DNA of 64,000 nt from Collybia mongolica (GCA_013420905.1 JAAXNY010000004.1:4154001-4218000), one strand, 5' to 3'. Positions 21,206 through 33,763 are shown, counted from the first letter of the stretch. The notes: generated by a model not told the origin, from the letters alone. Translations and numbers: made by a program.

Positions 21206-23058
21206 TTATTTTTTCGATTTGCGGGTGGTTTTGGGTGGGGCGGTTGCAGGGAGAGGCTTCGGCTTGGATTTTCCTTTAGGTTTTCGTTGCGGTGGGCTGG
21301 GTGGGGCAGGGGACAAATCTGATTCTGACTCGACGCGTTGACGAGAATTGGAAGTGCGTGCGCCAGGGTGTCTGATAGCTGGTGTCGGAGGTAAAAGTTC
21401 ATTGCTGGTTGTTGCTACAGCAGATCGAGGAGGAGACGAAGACAAAGGATGTGATGGATGTGCACGAGGTGACGAAGGTGGCGGGGAGATTGGTGGAGAA
21501 AAATGTTCTGGTGAGCTCCGAGGGATAAGGCATGGCGATGACGGACGAGAGACATGGTCAGTTGATAATGAGCGCATTCTGTTCTTGGCCTGACGTTGCG
21601 CTAGAAGTCTTTTTGCGTCGGATGGGACAAGGGCTTGAGCTGGTTGAAGCACGCGTGTTTCTTTGAAGACCTGTCTGCATCGCATTCCAGGACAAGTTAG
21701 ACAGATATTTGAAAGAGTATAAAGGAGCTTACTTATTCCACCATGCAAGGGTCTCGTGGCACCACATCTCATCGAGATTAAAGTTAAAAAGCTCAGTAAT
21801 CATCTCATAGAATTCCTTTTTGTCGAAGATACCATCCTCGGTCCTCCAGTCATCCTGAACACACATTAACCATCGCACCTAGAAATTAAAGAAGGATAGT
21901 AAGATTTTTTAAGTGGAAGAGGTCCATTGAAACTCACATGCATCGCCGCATAGGCAATTGTTCGCGGTGTCACAGCAGTCAAGTTGTTCATCTTTGCTTG
22001 ACAGCTCTTGGTACGTCCGGCGCCAGGAGCCGAGCGAGTGGCGGATGACGGTGACGTGAATATGTGTTTCCACACCTTGTCATCATTATCATGCTCATCA
22101 ATAGCTGAGAAATAACATGACATTATTTAACACTCACCCGAACCACCAATGGGCCACGGCAAAGGCCATCGTCAATGTCGTCAGGGTTGTAGACGGCACC
22201 ATTTGGGTACAGGAAGGCAGGGAAATCCATCGAAGTTACCGGAATGCGACCATCTTCGAGTTTCTTCATCATGCTAAGTAATCATTAATCAGTTAGGTTT
22301 AAAGTACATGACCTAGCGCTTACTTTGTTGGATCAGTATCAAAATCCGAAACCAACTGCATAGGGCAGAGGAGTCGTGCCAGCACAGGGTGAGTGAATCC
22401 TCGCTCAGACTTGCTAGCTTTTGGAGGGATTATTGGGTCGATCCGAAGCCCAGGGGTATCTAGAGCAATATAGGCGAGGCCGGCCTCTTTCAGGCTTGAA
22501 GCATTGTCAGAGCACGCACTCCCGAGTGCTTTTGTCATCTAGACCACATTAAGAGGTAGATAATCATGCCAATGAAATATTACCCACAGCTTTTGTAAGC
22601 GAATTCAGCTTGTCGGGTTGGTCATGGATCGGGTCGGTATGACGATTAAAACCTGCAATCCGCTGCTTCAAAAGTGCATATATGCGCAAGTGACGCTCGT
22701 AATCGGGACTGAAATATCTATTAGTAAATTGAAAAATGGGTTTATTCACAGCTACTCACATGTCTTCAGGTTCCTCTTCACTGTCAGAACGCGTTCCGTC
22801 TGTTGGCATCCCAGCCTTGAAAGTCATTGAAAAATCCAGGAACACATCCTCACTTCTCCCGATCCATCAAGCGACATCAAGAAATTCTTTTAAGAGTGAT
22901 GTTCTAAAGGGCCAAAGTGAGTCTCGATCATGATCAGGCTTCTTGATCAGAACTCACTTAGCGCGTTTGCGGTCAGCACTCTCAAGCGCGTCAACCAATC
23001 GACGCTTTGTTGGGCGCGCATTTGGGGAGGGAGAAGCGGTGGAGGCTTGGCTAGACAT
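21206..23058 (-). CDS. DUF6698-like protein carried by the Plavaka element
   Basis: A multi-exon gene of about 440 residues from ATG 23058 (MSSQASTASPSPNARPTKRR). It contains the block common in Agaricomycete proteins of this type: KLEDGRIPVTSMDFPAFLYP followed by NGAVYNPDDIDDGLCRGPLV, then VWKHIFTSPSSATR, TAVTPRTIAYAAMH and FDKKEFYEMITELFNF, ending in CHETLAWWNK. I identify this as DUF6698 from memory of family members. The C-terminal 160 residues are a low-complexity Ser/Pro/Lys tail ending in TAA 21206. About eight exons join in frame, with no visible break apart from uncertainty in the second exon. It lies head-to-head with the transposase gene. Its role is unknown; an accessory function in transposition or regulation is possible. 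Confidence 0.72.
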
Positions 23059-23264
23059 GAGTAGTTGGATGGTGGTGGTAGAGGAGAGAGGGCATTGGGG
23101 AATTTGCGAAGCAGACGTGCGAGGGAATTGGGGACTTTGCAAAGCAGACGCGCCTGGTGAGTGCTAGACACGATCACGTGATTTTGCGCGTGTGCACAGG
23201 CCAGTGTTAGACTTCGTGTTCGTTGAGCACTCACTGCATGCATTTCTTGTGGATCGTAGTTTTA

Positions 23265-26200
23265 ATGGCTCTGATATGCTCTGCATGCAATAGGAGCAAT
23301 TTCAGGTCTCAACAAGGACTCAGCTCACATCGGACAAAATGCAAAAGTGTCCTACCAGCGGCAACTGCAATGCTCGAAAAGCGCCGTCAACGGTTACTTC
23401 GACAGGAGCAGGAGAAACAGATGAAGAAGGATAAGGGAAAGGATATGGCTGATTATGAGATGGGTGACCCGGAGACAGACAAGGGTGATCAGGTGTGTTA
23501 CAGACTTTGACTCGAGTAAATCCTAACTGATATTCCAATTCTTCATCAGATGGGAGCAACTGGACCGATAATTGTAGCAGATGAAGGTGCATTTAAACCT
23601 CAACCAACAGCTTCAGGTCGTGTACGAAAATTTCCCAAACATTACATTGATTTCCTTCCATCATCTGCTACACCTGTGCCCCATATGCCAGATCGCCCAC
23701 CGAGAATAATTGCACAAAAACTTGCTGCTGCTCCTTCACCTTCACCACCCCCAGAAATTCCAGAAACTACCCCAATGGTAATTGAAACAGAACCTAATGA
23801 GTTTGGACTATATCGCGTGTACATGACCTTCCCAACCAATGACCCCGACGAGACACTGGATCTCGATGACGTATGCGATGCTCCTGGTTTAGCTGCATCA
23901 CAGGATCGCTCTGCTTCTCAAACCTGGTGGTCGGGCTTTGGCTCAGAAGTCCAAGATGCAAAAGAGAAATATTTCGCACCATTTCTCAATGCAACAGTTT
24001 TCCGTCTTATGAGTTGGTTTTATGGTGGTTCGAACATGAAGTCTTTGGCCGAGCTTGATTCCCTTGTGCAGGGAGTACTCTTGGCAGATGACTTTGATAG
24101 GAAGCACCTCGAAGGATTCAGTGCTGCTCGTGAGCTCGGCCGACTCGACAAGTATGTGGACAACCCTGGGTTGCACCCTGAAGACGGATGGAAGGAATCT
24201 ACAGTCAAAATTCGACTCCCAGCTGAGAAGGTTAAGCATCAGAGTGAATGCGACGCCCCCGAATTCGAAGTACCAGGCATCTACCATCGCAGCATTATCT
24301 CGGTCATCAAATCCGCATTTCACGAACCCATTGCAAAGGCATTCCACTTCTCGCCATTCTGACTCTTTTGGAAGCCATCCCCCAACAAACCTCCACAGCG
24401 TGTTGTCAGCGAACTTTACAATTCCGATGCACTACTTTCCGAGCATGAGAAGATCCAGAAACAGCCTCATGAGCCTGAATGCACACTCGAAACCGCAGTG
24501 GCTGCCATTATGCTGTGGTCTGACTCAACTCACCTCGCGAACTTCGGGACTGCATCACTTTGGCCGATTTATGGGTTTTTCGGGAATCAGTCAAAGTATC
24601 CGCGTGGAATGCCTACATCTTTCGCAGCGCACCATATTGCATACATCCCATCAGTACGTATTCAATGTATTTTGCAAGGACTGTATGCTTACTTGATACA
24701 TAGCTACCAGATACCATTCAAGATGCATACGGTGCCGTCTTCGAAGGCATGAGTGCATCCTCGGTGACCCTCAAACATCTTAAACGAGAACTTATGCATT
24801 CCATCTGGGAGCTCTTGCTCGATGATGAATTCATGCATGCTTATGAACATGGGATAGTGATCCAGTGTGCTGATGGGGTACTCAGGAGGTTATTCCCAAG
24901 GTTCTTTACATATTCGGCTGACTATCCAGAAAAGTGAGTTTGTATTTGTTCTGATAAGAAGTGATGCCTAATGTGTCGACTCACAGGGTTCTTTTGGCTA
25001 CAATCAAATACTTGGCAACATGCCCATGCCCCCGATGTTTTATTCAGAAGGATCAGATACACCTCATGGGCAGTAAACTTGATGCCAAACGACGCGAAAA
25101 TACTCGAGAAGATACAGTGCAACGACAGGAAAAGGTTGAGCTGACACGCAAATGGATTTACAAACATGGGGTTGGCATTAACAGCACATACGTCGAACGG
25201 GTGCTTAAGCCTAACTCTTGGGTCCCAACAAGGGTAAGTTTTTTTTTGGTTTGACCGGAAGTGATCAGCTTACCATTGATAGAATGCATTTTCGACCAAA
25301 CTCACTAAATTCGGCTTCAATTTTTACTCAATGTTCGTCCCAGACCTTCTTCATGAATTCGAACTTGGAGTCTGGAAAGCTGTCTTCACACACCTCATGC
25401 GAGTTTTGTATGCTGCTGGTGGAGATAAAATTCAGGACCTAAACCGACGGTAAGTGTACATTCAATCACGCGCATATGTTTATTGAATTATCAATAGCTT
25501 CCGACAAGTACCAACATTCGGCCGTGATACCATCCGTCGATTTAGCAACAACGCATTGGGAATGAAAAAACTCGCTGCACGAGACTTTGAGGATTTACTT
25601 CAGGTATTTTTACTATTTAATTAGGCAATTAAACCTCCTGATCATCCCCCAGTGCTCTATCCCTGTTTTCGAGAGTCTCCTACCTGAACCTCACAATGGC
25701 ATAATCCTGGATCTCCTCTTTGTCCTCGCAACTTGGCATGCCTATGGAAAACTTCGGCTACATACCGAAAATTCTCTCAGCTTCTTTGAGACAACAACAA
25801 CAGCACTCGGCCAAGCTCTGCGACGATTTGCCAATGTCACCTGCAAAGCTTTCATCACAAAGGAACTTCCTCGTGAGGAGGCGGCACGCGGGAGACGTAA
25901 AGCAGCCTCAGCCACTCGTAAGGGAAAAGGAAAGGGAAAGGAGAAGGCTCCCACAGATTCAACAAAGAAAAAGGATGGGCCGCTTCGCAAGCTCTTCAAC
26001 CTCTCTACATACAAACTGCATGCACTCGGGGATTATGTCAAGAACATTTGGTTGTATGGCACAACCGATAACTATTCTACTCAAGTTGTGAGTTGTCTTC
26101 TTTCATAAGGTACTCCTCAACTAGATATTCTGTCAGGGTGAGCTTGAACACCGGCGTGTGAAGCGTTTCTATGCACGCACCAACAAACTGCGGCAATTCA

Positions 26201-27569
26201 CACGTCAGATAGCGAAACACCAACGGCGTGAACGTGTTCTTCGGAACATGAAGCTTCGTCATGAACAGTGCTTACGGACTCAGCCTGTTGAAACCGAGAA
26301 TCCCAACCAGACCAACACCCCCATCCCTCCTCCGATACAAGCACATACCAAGCCTACCGCTTCAGTCCCATTTGAGGTATCGGAACCACTTCCCAACACA
26401 CCGCCTTCCCTTCACCACCATGTTTCCGAGTCAACCAAACAGCATGAGAATGTCACGCGATGGCTTACAGAGCATAACGGCGACCCCGCAATGACAGTAG
26501 GTAACCACTGGATGTTTATCTTCTTGCCACTAAACGCAACATAGGATTTCCTACCCCGTCTCAAGGATCATCTACTTGGCCGAATCCTAGGCCGTTCATT
26601 CGACGGCGACGAGACTCCCTTTTCAGATGATGACCGAAATACCATCAGTTTTGTGAACAACAAGATCTACAAACCCAAGGTAATCCGAATCAACTACACG
26701 ACTTACAACATGCGACGCTCCCAAGACTCCATCAACCCACGAACACATGCCGATATTATGGTTCTCTCGCGCGAAGATCCCAATAGCCGTGATTCACACC
26801 CATACTGGTACGCGCGCATGGTTGGTATCTTCCATGCTCAAGTTCGACACGTTGGACCGGATTCGAAATCGGATGAACCACTTAAAATTGTTTTCCTGTG
26901 GGTTCGTTGGTTTGGACGCGATCTCAAACATCGTGCTGGTTGGACCGCTCAACGACTACATCGCGTTGGATTTGTGGACAGCCTTGACCCCCAAGCATTC
27001 GGATTTTTGGACCCGAGTGAGGTGATCCGTGGTGTTCACATGATCCCTGCGTTCGCCCATGGCCGTAGTTCAAGTTTACTCGGCCCTTCCATTGCACGCC
27101 AGGCAGCCGAAAATGACGAAGATTGGGTATATTACTATATTGGAATGTAAGATTTATGTTCACGTCTCCAAATTGTCTACCTACTGAGTCAATCAATAGG
27201 TTTGTCGATAGAGACATGTTCATGAGGTTCCGTGGAGGCGGTATCGGTCACAAGGCGATGTGGGAGGCGCTTGCGAAAATCAACAAAGAATTTCACGGCT
27301 TATTCGAGGAGGATGAAGACGACCCGATGGTTGGTGGGAGCGGCTTGAGCAACGAAGACGACGCCGACACCAACAATGATGAAGATGTCATTAATGATGG
27401 AAATGGTGCTAGCGATGATGAAGGAGAAGACAGCCAAGACGACGAAGATGACCAAGACGACGACAATGCGGAGGACGAAGACGAAGCGAACGATGAAGAT
27501 TTGGGCCCCGAAGACGGTGAGGAACCTGGGGAGGATGTTCTGGATATTGAGGGGTATGCCCCGCTTTGA
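23265..27569 (+). pseudogene. Plavaka-family transposase gene with one premature stop
   Basis: About 1170 residues over a dozen exons from ATG 23265 (MALICSACNRSNF). An N-terminal C2HC-like finger (CSACNRSNFRSQQGLSSH, then C) is followed by a linker and the RNase H-like transposase core. Candidate catalytic acids are the Asp in MLWSDSTHLANFG, the Asp/Glu in VPDLLHEFELGVW and the Glu in GELEHRRVKRFYARTNK. The alternation with FGRDTIRRFSNN and DNYSTQ is typical of Plavaka. A TGA at 24360-24362 interrupts the frame after HFSPF; the same frame goes on as LFWKPSPNKPPQRV and no plausible intron removes it. A CGA to TGA change would explain it. The C-terminus is a long Asp/Glu-rich tail. Unless the stop is read through, the enzyme is inactive. 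Confidence 0.82.
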
Positions 27570-27829
27570 TGTATTTTTTTCTCTCTCACTCGCTCACAAG
27601 TATGCAATGTGATTCATGTTTCAAAAAAGTTGTCATTAAATTTTAAACTTATCAAAATAATGGGGAACACCATACAAGGTGGCAAGAATGTCCTTCTTGC
27701 CTTACATTTTGCCTCTATAATTTCTCTGACCATCCCTGCTTGTCACAAAGATGGCCACCAGTATACCATCGAATACAATGTTCCGCCATGTTGGGCAGAC
27801 ATTCCCACGTGTCACCTTCGAATACCGAG

Positions 27830-27849
27830 TCTGAGCCCTTTTGCTGATG
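27830..27849 (-). repeat. Plavaka right terminal inverted repeat
   Basis: Reverse complement of the left repeat at 20731-20750, perfect over 20 bases. It is followed by AC, matching the AC that precedes the left repeat. It lies 55 bp from the 3' end of coiled-coil gene B. Confidence 0.85.
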
Positions 27850-27904
27850 ACCGTCTTGCAATGCTCCTTGGATTTTACGCTGGCTCGCTTCCTATTTAAT
27901 TAGA

Positions 27905-29576
27905 CTAAAGCTTCTGATATCCTTCTCTAAGCGTCGACGCCAGAACGACCTTTGGCCTCTTCAGGATCTCTGGGACTGGAGTGTTACCAACAATGCTCAA
28001 AATCCCAATATCAGTCGTGCCCGCGACTAGACCGTGACCAACTACATCTCGCTTTCTTTTAGAACCCTCTCCCTCCGAGAATGCATCGTCCATGTCATGT
28101 ATGTTGAACGCGATTCCTTGAGGAACAACAAGAATCTGTAAATCTCTTGACGTGATATCCACACGTGTCGCTTCGTTAATACGAAGAGCTGAGTGCACAA
28201 TAATTCCAAGTCTATCGCGAAACTTGCTCAAGAACTCCCCTTCGATCAAGCCCCGTCGTTGGCCCGCCAGGACCAAGACATTCGTGATCTCCGTGGAAAC
28301 GAACTCCATCATGTGATTCTCAAAATTTTTCCAATGCTGTTTGAGACGGCCACAAGTAATTGCACGCCACCTTCGCGAAATCGCTTGTCCCTCTAGATAA
28401 CCGCAAAAAGGTCAATAAATTTTGGCTTGGTTTCGTGTTATTTTTTCTTACCTATTGCTCGGATGTCAGCGTGTATTGCAGAGAACATACGGTCATACTT
28501 CCAGAATCCTGGAATCCAAGACCGAATGATCCACGAACTGGTTCCAACGAGGCATACCTGCAACGCGACCTGTACTGGCAGTGGATCAAACTCATCATGG
28601 CTCAACCCAGACTTCAGCGCTTGTAAGATAGGCTCTCCCAGGTTGATGGAAGATTTGAGTTGGGTGGTATGGCCTTCGTCAATGGCTGATTTTGGAACTC
28701 TTTCCAGATTCTCTAAGGAATCGGTCATAAACGCCGCTACTTGTAAAATCTCCGCATTCAAGGCATCAACCATTCCAATCAAATCGGCTCCCGAAAGTGA
28801 GTCTTCCTTCGAGAGAAAGGCCTGTGCGCCCTTCAAATCTGAAGTTTTCACTTCAAGCAAGTCGAGGGTCTGTCGATGGAGATCCTCCGCTTGGCGAAGG
28901 TGGCTGGTCATCGTCCGTAACTGTTCTGATTGTTGCTTGTTCTGTTCTTCCAGATCCTTGTTCCGCCTTTCAGCATCATCTAATTTCTTCTGCGCAATAT
29001 CCTTGGCCTGTATCATGGCATCTTTCTCCTGCTGGTAAGACGCCAACTTTCTTTGAAGCTCGCAAAACTCAGATCGACTCCGACCCTCGTGAGCTGAATG
29101 CCGCGTGCTTCCTCCATTATGTCCTCGCACAGGCCTCGGAGGCCCGCTGTCAGGATGAAACGGCTGTCTTCTGACCACTAATTGCTGAGAACTGCTGTGT
29201 TTATTCATAGTCCCCGCAGTGATTTCCGCCGAAGTTCTCCCCTGTTGTTTTGAGGCCGAGGCTGCGACCGTCAAAGCGTAGGATTTTTCGCCTGGTTGTA
29301 TCTTTGGCTGCATCGAAGTTCTATTGTCTGCAGTTAGAATCGTACCCTGCTTTGTTGCCGTGTCTGTGTTGGGCCCTGTGTCTCTTTTTGCTACTACACT
29401 CGAATCACCCATTCGTGGCTCCTTTCGTGATTTCAGGTCGGGTTGCGGTTGCGGCAGAGGCAAATCTCGCGTCTGATTTGTTTTCGATGACATGACCTGG
29501 GGTGTTTTGGGCATCTGGGTGAAATTTTCAGCTGAATGCTTGACCGTATTGTTCAAGCAGGGCATGGCGCTCTGCA
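27905..29576 (-). CDS. coiled-coil family protein B, partner of Hsp70-like 2
   Basis: Second member of the A-F family, about 537 residues in two exons (29576-28452, 28392-27905). The first ATG of the frame is at 29576 (MQSAMPCLNNTVKHS). A polar N-terminus leads to a charged coiled coil (about 170-255), then the core: SLSGADLIGMVDALNAEILQ, VAAFMTDSLENL and FDPLPVQVALQVCLV. The phase-1 intron lies at the same place as in A. The second module has SRRWRAIT, RVDITSRDLQILV, FNIHDMDDAF, LVAGTTDIGIL and KRPKVVLASTL. It is closest to A, especially in the core. It is divergently transcribed from Hsp70-like 2 across 182 bp. The right end of the Plavaka element lies just beyond its stop codon without touching the frame. 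Confidence 0.82.
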
Positions 29577-29758
29577 TTGTTGTAGTCGGGTGTCTTGGAC
29601 GCTTAAACCTCAAGGTTTGATATAACCCTCATGTCGGCAAATACCATTCAACGTGTTTGAGGCGTGTTGTAATCGATGGCATGGGCGCCTGTAACCTGTA
29701 AAAAGAGAGCATGAGAGCTGCGGATTGCTTCAAGTTTCCCACTTTCTAGTTTCGCACC
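29577..29758. promoter_or_regulatory. bidirectional promoter, pair 2
   Basis: 182 bp between the start codons of coiled-coil B and Hsp70-like 2. The conserved block lies at 29649-29693: CAACGTGTTT, then GCGTGTTGTAATCGATGG, then GGGCGCCTGTA. A TGTAAAAAGAG stretch just downstream resembles a TATA element. The Hsp70 ATG is about 66 bases past the block. Confidence 0.65.
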
Positions 29759-32248
29759 ATGACTACTCGCTCACCATACAGTGGCGCTTTTCGCAAACTC
29801 CTTCTCGCTTTCGACGTCGGGACTACCTACAGCGGTGTCTCCTACAGGTATACTGAATGTGATTTTCGTCCCTTTTTGAACTTACAACTCTTTCAGCATC
29901 CTTGATCCTGGTCAAGTACCAGAGATTAAGGGTGTCACAAGGTGCTTCATACAGTTTATCTTTCTTTCACCTTGGTTGACCCGCCCTCTCAAGATTCCCT
30001 GCACAACGAGTTGGGGGCGACTCGAAAATTCCGACTATAATCTATTACAACCGTAATGGAGGGGTCGAAGCTGTTGGTGCAGAAGCCACAAGTGAAGGTG
30101 TCCAGGAGAAGGCCGAAGACGAAGGCTGGATCAAAGCCGAATGGTATAGCTTTCATCCATCGTTCGACAGTTGTTCATATTGTTATATCATGTAGGTTCA
30201 AGTTGCATCTGCGTCCAAATACTACCTCAAGTGCGGGAGTCACTCAATCTCTGCCGCCTTTGCCGGAAAACAAAACTGTTGTCGACTTATTCGCCGACCT
30301 CATGAGGTATCTTTACGCATGCACTAAAGCTTATATCGAGGATACGTACTCGAATGGAGCCGACATGTGGTCCACTGCAGAGACACTAGGGCGCATCGAC
30401 TTTGTACTATCACACCCAAATGGCTGGGAAGGCGCGCAACAAGCCCAAATGAGAACAGCTGCCATCCAGGCAGGCTTGATCCCGGATACAAGTGGTGGCC
30501 GTGAACGCGTACAATTTGTCACCGAAGGAGAAGCAAGTTTACATTTCTGCATTCAAAGCGGGCTTACCACCAACAGCCTGAAGGTACACATTTTTTCGGA
30601 CGTTCGAACAAGCCTAACAGAGTCCACAGAATGGCGACGGGATCCTGATAGTGGATGCAGGTGGAGGCACGATTGATATTAGTGCTTATGCTCAAAGCGC
30701 ATCATCGACGGGTCTTTCCTTCGAAGAAATCGCTTCACCTCAATGTTGTTCTTGCTTTTGACCGTTGTATTCTCTTCGTTGACCCTCCCTGTGTGTTAGG
30801 TCACTTCCAAGGCTCCATCTTTGTAACCAACCGTGCTCAAAGTTTTCTCCAAGGTATGAAGGGTCATTACGGTGAGATCTTAGGTCCTGAGACTTCATCA
30901 TAGACTTTCTTCGCGCGTCCAAGTTCTCAGATGATGTCGAGCATATCACAAGTTGTTTCGATAAAACCACCAAGTTAACTTTCCGCAATTCATCCGAACC
31001 CCAATTTATCAAGTTTGGTACTGCTAAAGACAAAGATCCCAAGCTTAATATCCGCTCCGGACAACTCAAACTGCTAGGGTACGAAAAACCCCGTTACTCT
31101 CACATTAGGTATGATCATTGACAGCCTTGACAGGACCGATGTGGCAACCTTTTTCAATCCTTCAATTGTATGTGTGGTCCGAGCAATCACAGAACAGCGC
31201 GCAATTTCTCAAAAGCGTATTTCAGTGAGCTAAACATTATTATATCTCAAACTCCGTTTTTAAATCTCTGCAGTCTGTTTTTCTTGTCGGAGGGTTTGCA
31301 GCGAGTGATTGGCTTTTTGCAAGACTGAAAGACTCCTTGGAGCCGTTTGGTCTCACATTCTGTCGACCTGATAGTCATGTGTATGCGTTTTCTAAAATGT
31401 ATGGCTTCTTTGCAGCGCCGTTTACTAATCTGCCATTCTAGTAACAAGGCCGTAGCGGATGGCGCTATTTCATTTTACCTTGACCATTTTGTGGGGGCGA
31501 GGGTCTCGAAATTCTCATATGGCACAAGTTGCAATTGTACCTACAATTTCTCAGACAAGGAGCATGCTCGACGATCATCCTCTATCTACATTGGCCTTGA
31601 TGGGCGACAACGATTACCCAACTGTTTCGATGTCATCTTGCCGAAGGTCTGAAAGCTGGAGATTGCATACCTCGTCTGCTAATTTATTTGATGTAGAACA
31701 TTCAAGTATCTGAAACTAAAGAGTTTCGACATCCGTATCAACGTTTCGCACAGGAAAAGAGTGCCCTTTCCAACATGTCTGCTGCGATACAATGTTACCG
31801 TGGTCCCGAAATACCAGGGTGGTCTGATGTCAACACTCGTACGTCTTTATTTTCTGGCGCTTCTTGACCGTAAATGATTGTTTTCAACAGATTTGTACTC
31901 CACACTGTGTCATATTGAAGCAGACACTTCTGCGTTGGCCATGAAACTAAAGCCGCGGCCTCGACGAAAGGGTCAACCAGTTTACTATCAGATTGAATAT
32001 GATATTATTCTTTCATTTGGTTTAACAGAGCTGAAAGCACAAATATGCTGGAAGGAGAATGTGAGTTGTAGTATTAGGTATATCGGAGAATTAGGTCTAA
32101 TAATCGGCCTTCGATTAGGGATTGGAGAAAAGGTAGGGTTAATGTTTTGTATCTCTGGTACGAATTCTGAGTTCATGGAAACGTTAGGGGTCTAGCGAGG
32201 ATTGTCTATGAGCCCGCCGACGCTATTATCCAAGACTGTATTGACTAG
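29759..32248 (+). CDS. Hsp70-like (HSPA12-type) ATPase 2
   Basis: Paralogue of Hsp70-like 1 with the same exon layout. ATG 29759 begins MTTRSPYSGAFRKLLL. Phosphate-1 is FDVGTTYSGVSY, phosphate-2 LIVDAGGGTIDISAY, and the adenosine motif FLVGGFAASDWLF. DFVLSHPNGWEG and VTEGEASLHFC are present. It lacks one residue in the FPAQ-RVGGDS segment (a three-base difference) compared with 1 and 3. There is no substrate-binding domain; the last exons give GLEKRGLARIVYEPAD before TAG 32246-32248. It is very close to Hsp70-like 3, introns included, which points to a recent tandem duplication or gene conversion. It is paired head-to-head with coiled-coil B. Confidence 0.85.
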
Positions 32249-33476
32249 TTGGAGAATTCGTGATCAAGCCTCGAGATGCATATCGTGATCATTATACAAC
32301 TGCTCACTGGTACCTCTAAAACACACCCATAATGCTGGGTTACAATCGAGCCTGCTTTTCTTCGTTTCGTTCTTGATTGTTTTTAGCTGTTTCGTTCTCG
32401 CTCGATACAATTCCAATTATTTCATTTTGCTCGATACACATTATTAGTGTTACAAATTGGGGTGACTATCCCAGACAGGATCGGGTGTCTAGGTTGGTGT
32501 CATTGATTTATAACTATTCCTCCTCGAAAGCAACACCTCTTACAAAAGATCTCATTCAATACTGGCCCTAATAAAGAACGGCACATGTACCCCAAAGTGC
32601 GCAACAAAAAAAGGACATCATCAGCGAAAGGTATTTAATCTAGAGCTTTAAGCCTTTCCTTAATTTTTATTACTCCTCCACCCTTGTAACACAACCTCAT
32701 TTAATCTAACTATAGAGGAACAGACACATTTATAACACTGCGAGGGCGGGTGGAGGATATACGTACGCATTATATGCGCATATGACAATGTCTGTCCGAA
32801 ATTCTTTGAGGTAGCACATAGGTGGTCGAGGGACATGGGTGACGTCTGTTAAGAATCTCAAGTGATGGATTAACTTGTTGTTTGGCGGCGTATCTGTTCG
32901 GGTGTGGGTGAATTTGGATTGTTAAAAGTAGCGGGCTTGAAGCGCGCTAGTGGGGTTATTATACCCAACAAGCGGGGCTGCATCATATTGTAGGCCCCGG
33001 CAGTACACGGCCCGCCTAAGCCTGAAATGGCCATCAGCCGATCAAACAGCAAACCTTGACAGAACCATTGATGAAATTGAACGTCGACCAGCGTACATGT
33101 GGTTTTCGCATCCATGGAACCAATCACTCTACTCAAGTCAGAGCGAGTTCAGAAAATGTTTTACTGCGAGTAAACTCCTCCTTCAATGCAAGCTTGGCCT
33201 GTCCGCCTCCGAGTTACAGTTTTAATAAAGTTTTCACGTTTCCAACAAATTATGTAAGTCTGGGGCCTTCCCTCGGGCGAAATGCTCTTCGTATTCCGTA
33301 ACTACTTTGACTGACGGCAGTCGACTTCTTCTATCTCTCGGGTTCGCATCTGCACCGCCCCCCCTTTTTTTGTGCATTCCTACATGAACAATGCAAAAGC
33401 GCTGCTCTCCTGCTCGAAAAGGCATCAACTTATTCTGCATAAGCCTCGCACCGGTCCTGGTCCTTGTTAGGTCAGA
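32249..33476. other. intergenic region between Hsp70-like 2 and 3
   Basis: No gene is supported. Several short open frames lack family features or introns that would join them. The tandem Hsp70 duplication may have left unrecognised remnants here. Confidence 0.4.
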
Positions 33477-33659
33477 TTACAATACACCAGGCATCCTTGG
33501 AAGGGGTATCAGAGATCCCCTTCCAACGCCGATCGGGTGCCCTCTAGCGTGCAATCGTTGAAAAACGCCGCCATTGTGTGCCTGGAGATGTTGCCTCCCG
33601 GCTTTCCTTTTAGCAAACATACAACTCCCGTTATGCCCAACAGACTTCAATATTGCCAT
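33477..33659 (-). pseudogene. possible remnant at the partner position of Hsp70-like 3
   Basis: A 60-codon frame with a true ATG at 33659 points away from Hsp70-like 3 with a gap of 166 bp, the same geometry as the four paired loci. The peptide (MAILKSVGHNGSCMFAKRK...) has no coiled coil or family core, so it may be unrelated or chance. I list it only because its position fits a lost partner gene. Confidence 0.15.
33499..33524. repeat. short inverted repeat
   Basis: GGAAGGGG and CCCCTTCC are perfect 8-base arms around a 10-base spacer whose ATC and GAT can pair further. It lies inside the doubtful remnant at 33477-33659. No function is apparent. Confidence 0.5.
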
Positions 33660-33734
33660 TCCCAAATAATCAGGCTTCAGCGTTCAATCCGGACCTCGTG
33701 CTGCCCAACACGTTTTTAGCCTGTATAAAGCCTT

Positions 33735-33763
33735 TTGTGATCGACGGCACGGGCACCTGTAGC
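33735..33763 (+). promoter_or_regulatory. diverged copy of the shared promoter block before Hsp70-like 3
   Basis: GTGATCGACGGCACGGGC followed by ACCTGTA matches the 3' half of the block in pair 2 with a few substitutions. CCATAAAAAGAG follows in the place of the TATA-like stretch. The ATG lies about 63 bases past the block. The 5' half is weak, though CAACACGT occurs at about 33706. Confidence 0.55.

Larger units (their letters stand above)
20731..27849. mobile_element. Plavaka-type DNA transposon with DUF6698-like cargo
   Basis: A 7.1-kb element bounded by perfect 20-bp terminal inverted repeats (20731-20750 and 27830-27849). A 2-bp AC direct repeat may be the target-site duplication. Inside are two divergent genes: a DUF6698-like gene on the minus strand and a Plavaka-family transposase gene on the plus strand, with about 200 bp between their starts. 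The transposase has one in-frame stop, so this copy is probably not autonomous. It ends only 55 bp from the stop codon of coiled-coil gene B and begins 62 bp from the LINE target site. Plavaka elements are CACTA-related transposons of basidiomycetes; the family call rests on remembered sequence similarity. Confidence 0.82.

Noticed and set aside
23265..27569. KDZ transposase as family
   Set aside because: The conserved blocks (SDSTHLANFG, VPDLLHEFELGVW, GELEHRRVKRFYARTNK) fit Plavaka as I know it, not KDZ.
27293..27607. Minus-strand Ser-rich frame
   Set aside because: It is the antisense of the Asp/Glu-rich tail of the transposase.
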